Origin: Flavobacteriales bacterium UBA1531
Lineage (GTDB): Bacteria > Bacteroidota > Bacteroidia > Flavobacteriales_D > Sanyastnellaceae
NCBI GenBank assembly: GCA_002323795.1
Contig: DCPZ01000045.1
Span: 1 to 15,725 of the forward strand
Reading direction: 5' to 3'
DNA length: 15,725 bases
Part shown: piece by piece, positions 14,538 through 15,725 of the stretch
Layout of the letters: each line of letters starts with the position of its first letter
Numbering within the stretch: the first letter of the stretch is position 1
The notes under the pieces: generated by a model
What the model was told of the DNA's origin: nothing
Databases searched by the model: none
Seen by the model: the letters and a program-made list of their open reading frames with translations, nothing else
Translations under genes and position numbers: made by a program

Positions 14538-15047
14538 ATGGCTACATTGAGCAAAGCAGTCTTTCTTGATCGCGATGGTGTCATCAACCATGACCCGGGA
14601 GATTACACCAAGAGCGTCGAAGAATTCACGATCCTTCCGACAGTCCTAGAAGCACTGAAAGAGTTGCAGTCAGAAGGTTATAAGTTGATTTTAATTACGA
14701 ACCAAGGGGGCATTGCCAAAGGCTTGTATGTTCACAGTGACGTGCATGCCATCCACGATTATTTTAGGGCCAAGTGTGCGGAACACGGCATCGAAATAAC
14801 CGACATATTCTACAGTCCTCATCATCCCGATTACGGCGAAAGTTTGACACGTAAACCAGGAGGATTAATGCTCGAAAAAGCCTGTGCCAAGCACAACATC
14901 GACCCTTCACAATCATGGATGGTTGGGGACAAATTGCGCGACATTGAAGCCGGAGATTCTGCAGGAGTTGCAGGCTTGCAGATTCCCGTAAATGCTGATT
15001 TGTTGGACTATGTTTCTCAGCTGAAGCGTTCACCCCTATCCTACTGA
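14538..15047 (+). CDS. HAD-superfamily phosphatase, GmhB/HisB-N-like
   Basis: A 169-residue subclass IIIA HAD phosphatase closest in pattern to D-glycero-D-manno-heptose 1,7-bisphosphate 7-phosphatase (GmhB), which supplies heptose for lipopolysaccharide, and to histidinol-phosphatase. Motif I is FLDRDGVINHDPGDY with nucleophile D11 and acid/base D13; motif II is LITNQGGIAKG (T54, N55); K106 is in TRKPGGLM; motif III-IV is VGDKLRDIEAG (D131, D135). The zinc-binding loop usual in GmhB is degenerate: S93, S102 and T104 stand where E. coli GmhB has C92, C107 and C109, while H95 remains in SPHHP. The fold may no longer bind zinc, or the substrate may differ. The class IV aminotransferase gene starts six bases downstream, suggesting an operon. 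No other heptose or histidine genes are nearby. Confidence 0.88.
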   Translation: MATLSKAVFLDRDGVINHDPGDYTKSVEEFTILPTVLEALKELQSEGYKLILITNQGGIAKGLYVHSDVHAIHDYFRAKCAEHGIEITDIFYSPHHPDYGESLTRKPGGLMLEKACAKHNIDPSQSWMVGDKLRDIEAGDSAGVAGLQIPVNADLLDYVSQLKRSPLSY

Positions 15048-15053
15048 TCAGCT

Positions 15054-15725
15054 ATGTCTCAATTTCAATGGCATCCAACAGATCGTCAGTGTTACCTCGT
15101 TAATGGTGAGATCACGACCACTTCGGAATTGCCGAACTCCATGTTTAACAGAGGTTTTCTTTATGCTGATGGATTTTTCGAGACCGTTCGCGTTGCCCAC
15201 GGTACTCCGCAAAACATTGATTTGCATTGGAACCGAATTACGGCCAGTCTCGCTGCGCATCGCATCCAAAACCATCAGCATCTAAACGCTCAAACTTTAT
15301 TTGATACACTGAGTAACCTTTGCAACCGCAATGGCATTGACAAGGGAGGGCGCGTGCGCATTACTTTTTTCAGAGAAGGCGGCGGACGTTATCGGCCTGA
15401 ATCAAACGGTATGGCGTGGATTGCCACGTCCGATTCACTGTCTGAAAATGAATGGTCATCTTCAGACAAAGGCCTTAACATCGATGTATTCGATGGCATG
15501 AAAAAATTGGTAGGACCATTTTCAAATTTTAAAAACCTCAATTCCGGACTTTACATACAAGCTGCGCTCTGGGCATCAGAAAATGGATTGGATGATGCAC
15601 TGATTCAAAATCACCAATCAAACATCGTCGAATCATCACACTCGAACCTTTTTTTGGTCAGTAACCGTGTGCTCTACACCCCGGGACTAGATTCAGGGCC
15701 AGTAGGTGGCGTTATGCGCGCCTCG
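15054..15725 (+). CDS. Class IV aminotransferase (PabC/IlvE fold), C-terminus outside window
   Basis: A PLP-dependent fold-type IV enzyme, open to the right edge with 224 codons visible of an expected 270-290. Typical features are a short N-terminal strand region with LVNGEI, NRGFLYADGFFETVRV (33-48), an arginine after it in HWNRI, VRITFFREGG (104-113), the likely PLP-binding lysine in FSNFKNLNSGLYIQAA, ESSHSNLFLVSNRVLYTP (the ExxxxNxF element) and GPVGGVMRA at the edge. The family contains branched-chain aminotransferase, D-amino acid aminotransferase and 4-amino-4-deoxychorismate lyase (PabC, folate synthesis). The short N-terminus and DGFFETVRV wording lean toward PabC-like proteins, but this cannot be settled here. 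It starts six bases after the phosphatase stop, so it is probably cotranscribed with it. Confidence 0.9.
   Translation, partial: MSQFQWHPTDRQCYLVNGEITTTSELPNSMFNRGFLYADGFFETVRVAHGTPQNIDLHWNRITASLAAHRIQNHQHLNAQTLFDTLSNLCNRNGIDKGGRVRITFFREGGGRYRPESNGMAWIATSDSLSENEWSSSDKGLNIDVFDGMKKLVGPFSNFKNLNSGLYIQAALWASENGLDDALIQNHQSNIVESSHSNLFLVSNRVLYTPGLDSGPVGGVMRAS

Noticed and set aside
1..15725. Mobile elements, CRISPR arrays, toxin-antitoxin or defence genes, tRNAs.
   Set aside because: Both strands were read for repeats, cloverleaf-like patterns and family motifs; nothing beyond the housekeeping genes listed could be supported.

Overview
The window looks like a compact, ordinary chromosomal stretch from a member of the Bacteroidota, most likely Flavobacteriales. 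The reasons are a TamL-type outer-membrane lipoprotein, a class IV aminotransferase and a small zinc-finger protein of Bacteroidota type. The promoters fit the Bacteroidota pattern (TTG-type -33 box, TAnnTTTG -7 box) and Shine-Dalgarno sequences are not evident. No tRNA, rRNA, CRISPR array, insertion sequence, phage gene or integrase was found, and no stretch over 300 bases lacks a gene.

Layout. Positions 1-5191 hold four minus-strand genes: pnp (3' end outside the window), rpsO, accD and a BamA/TamA-family outer-membrane lipoprotein. Between rpsO and pnp lie an intrinsic terminator and a second hairpin. The barrel gene faces a plus-strand SpoU-type RNA methyltransferase, and the two preferred starts share one CATG. 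Then come a minus-strand acyltransferase, a plus-strand RhlE-like DEAD-box helicase, and a minus-strand zinc-finger protein whose 3' end overlaps the helicase. These are followed by purine nucleoside phosphorylase (minus), 3-hydroxyacyl-CoA dehydrogenase (plus) and the methylmalonyl-CoA mutase pair mutA-mutB (minus, stop and start overlapping as ATGA). The window closes with csaA, a GmhB-like HAD phosphatase and a class IV aminotransferase cut by the right edge (all plus).

The genes fall into translation and RNA turnover (rpsO, pnp, RNA methyltransferase, helicase, CsaA), acyl-CoA and lipid metabolism (accD, acyltransferase, hydroxyacyl-CoA dehydrogenase, MutAB), envelope assembly (TamL-like) and small-molecule metabolism (PNP, HAD phosphatase, class IV aminotransferase). 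Apart from mutA-mutB and the two closely spaced genes at the right edge, neighbours do not form a dedicated pathway.

I see no convincing new multi-gene system. The points worth a second look are smaller: -7 boxes ending four bases before start codons (predicted leaderless mRNAs), the shared CATG start, a GmhB-like enzyme lacking all three zinc-loop cysteines, a PNP with Asp at the purine-specificity position, an unusually short MutA, a small inverted repeat over the helicase promoter, and a conserved-looking zinc-finger protein of unknown function.
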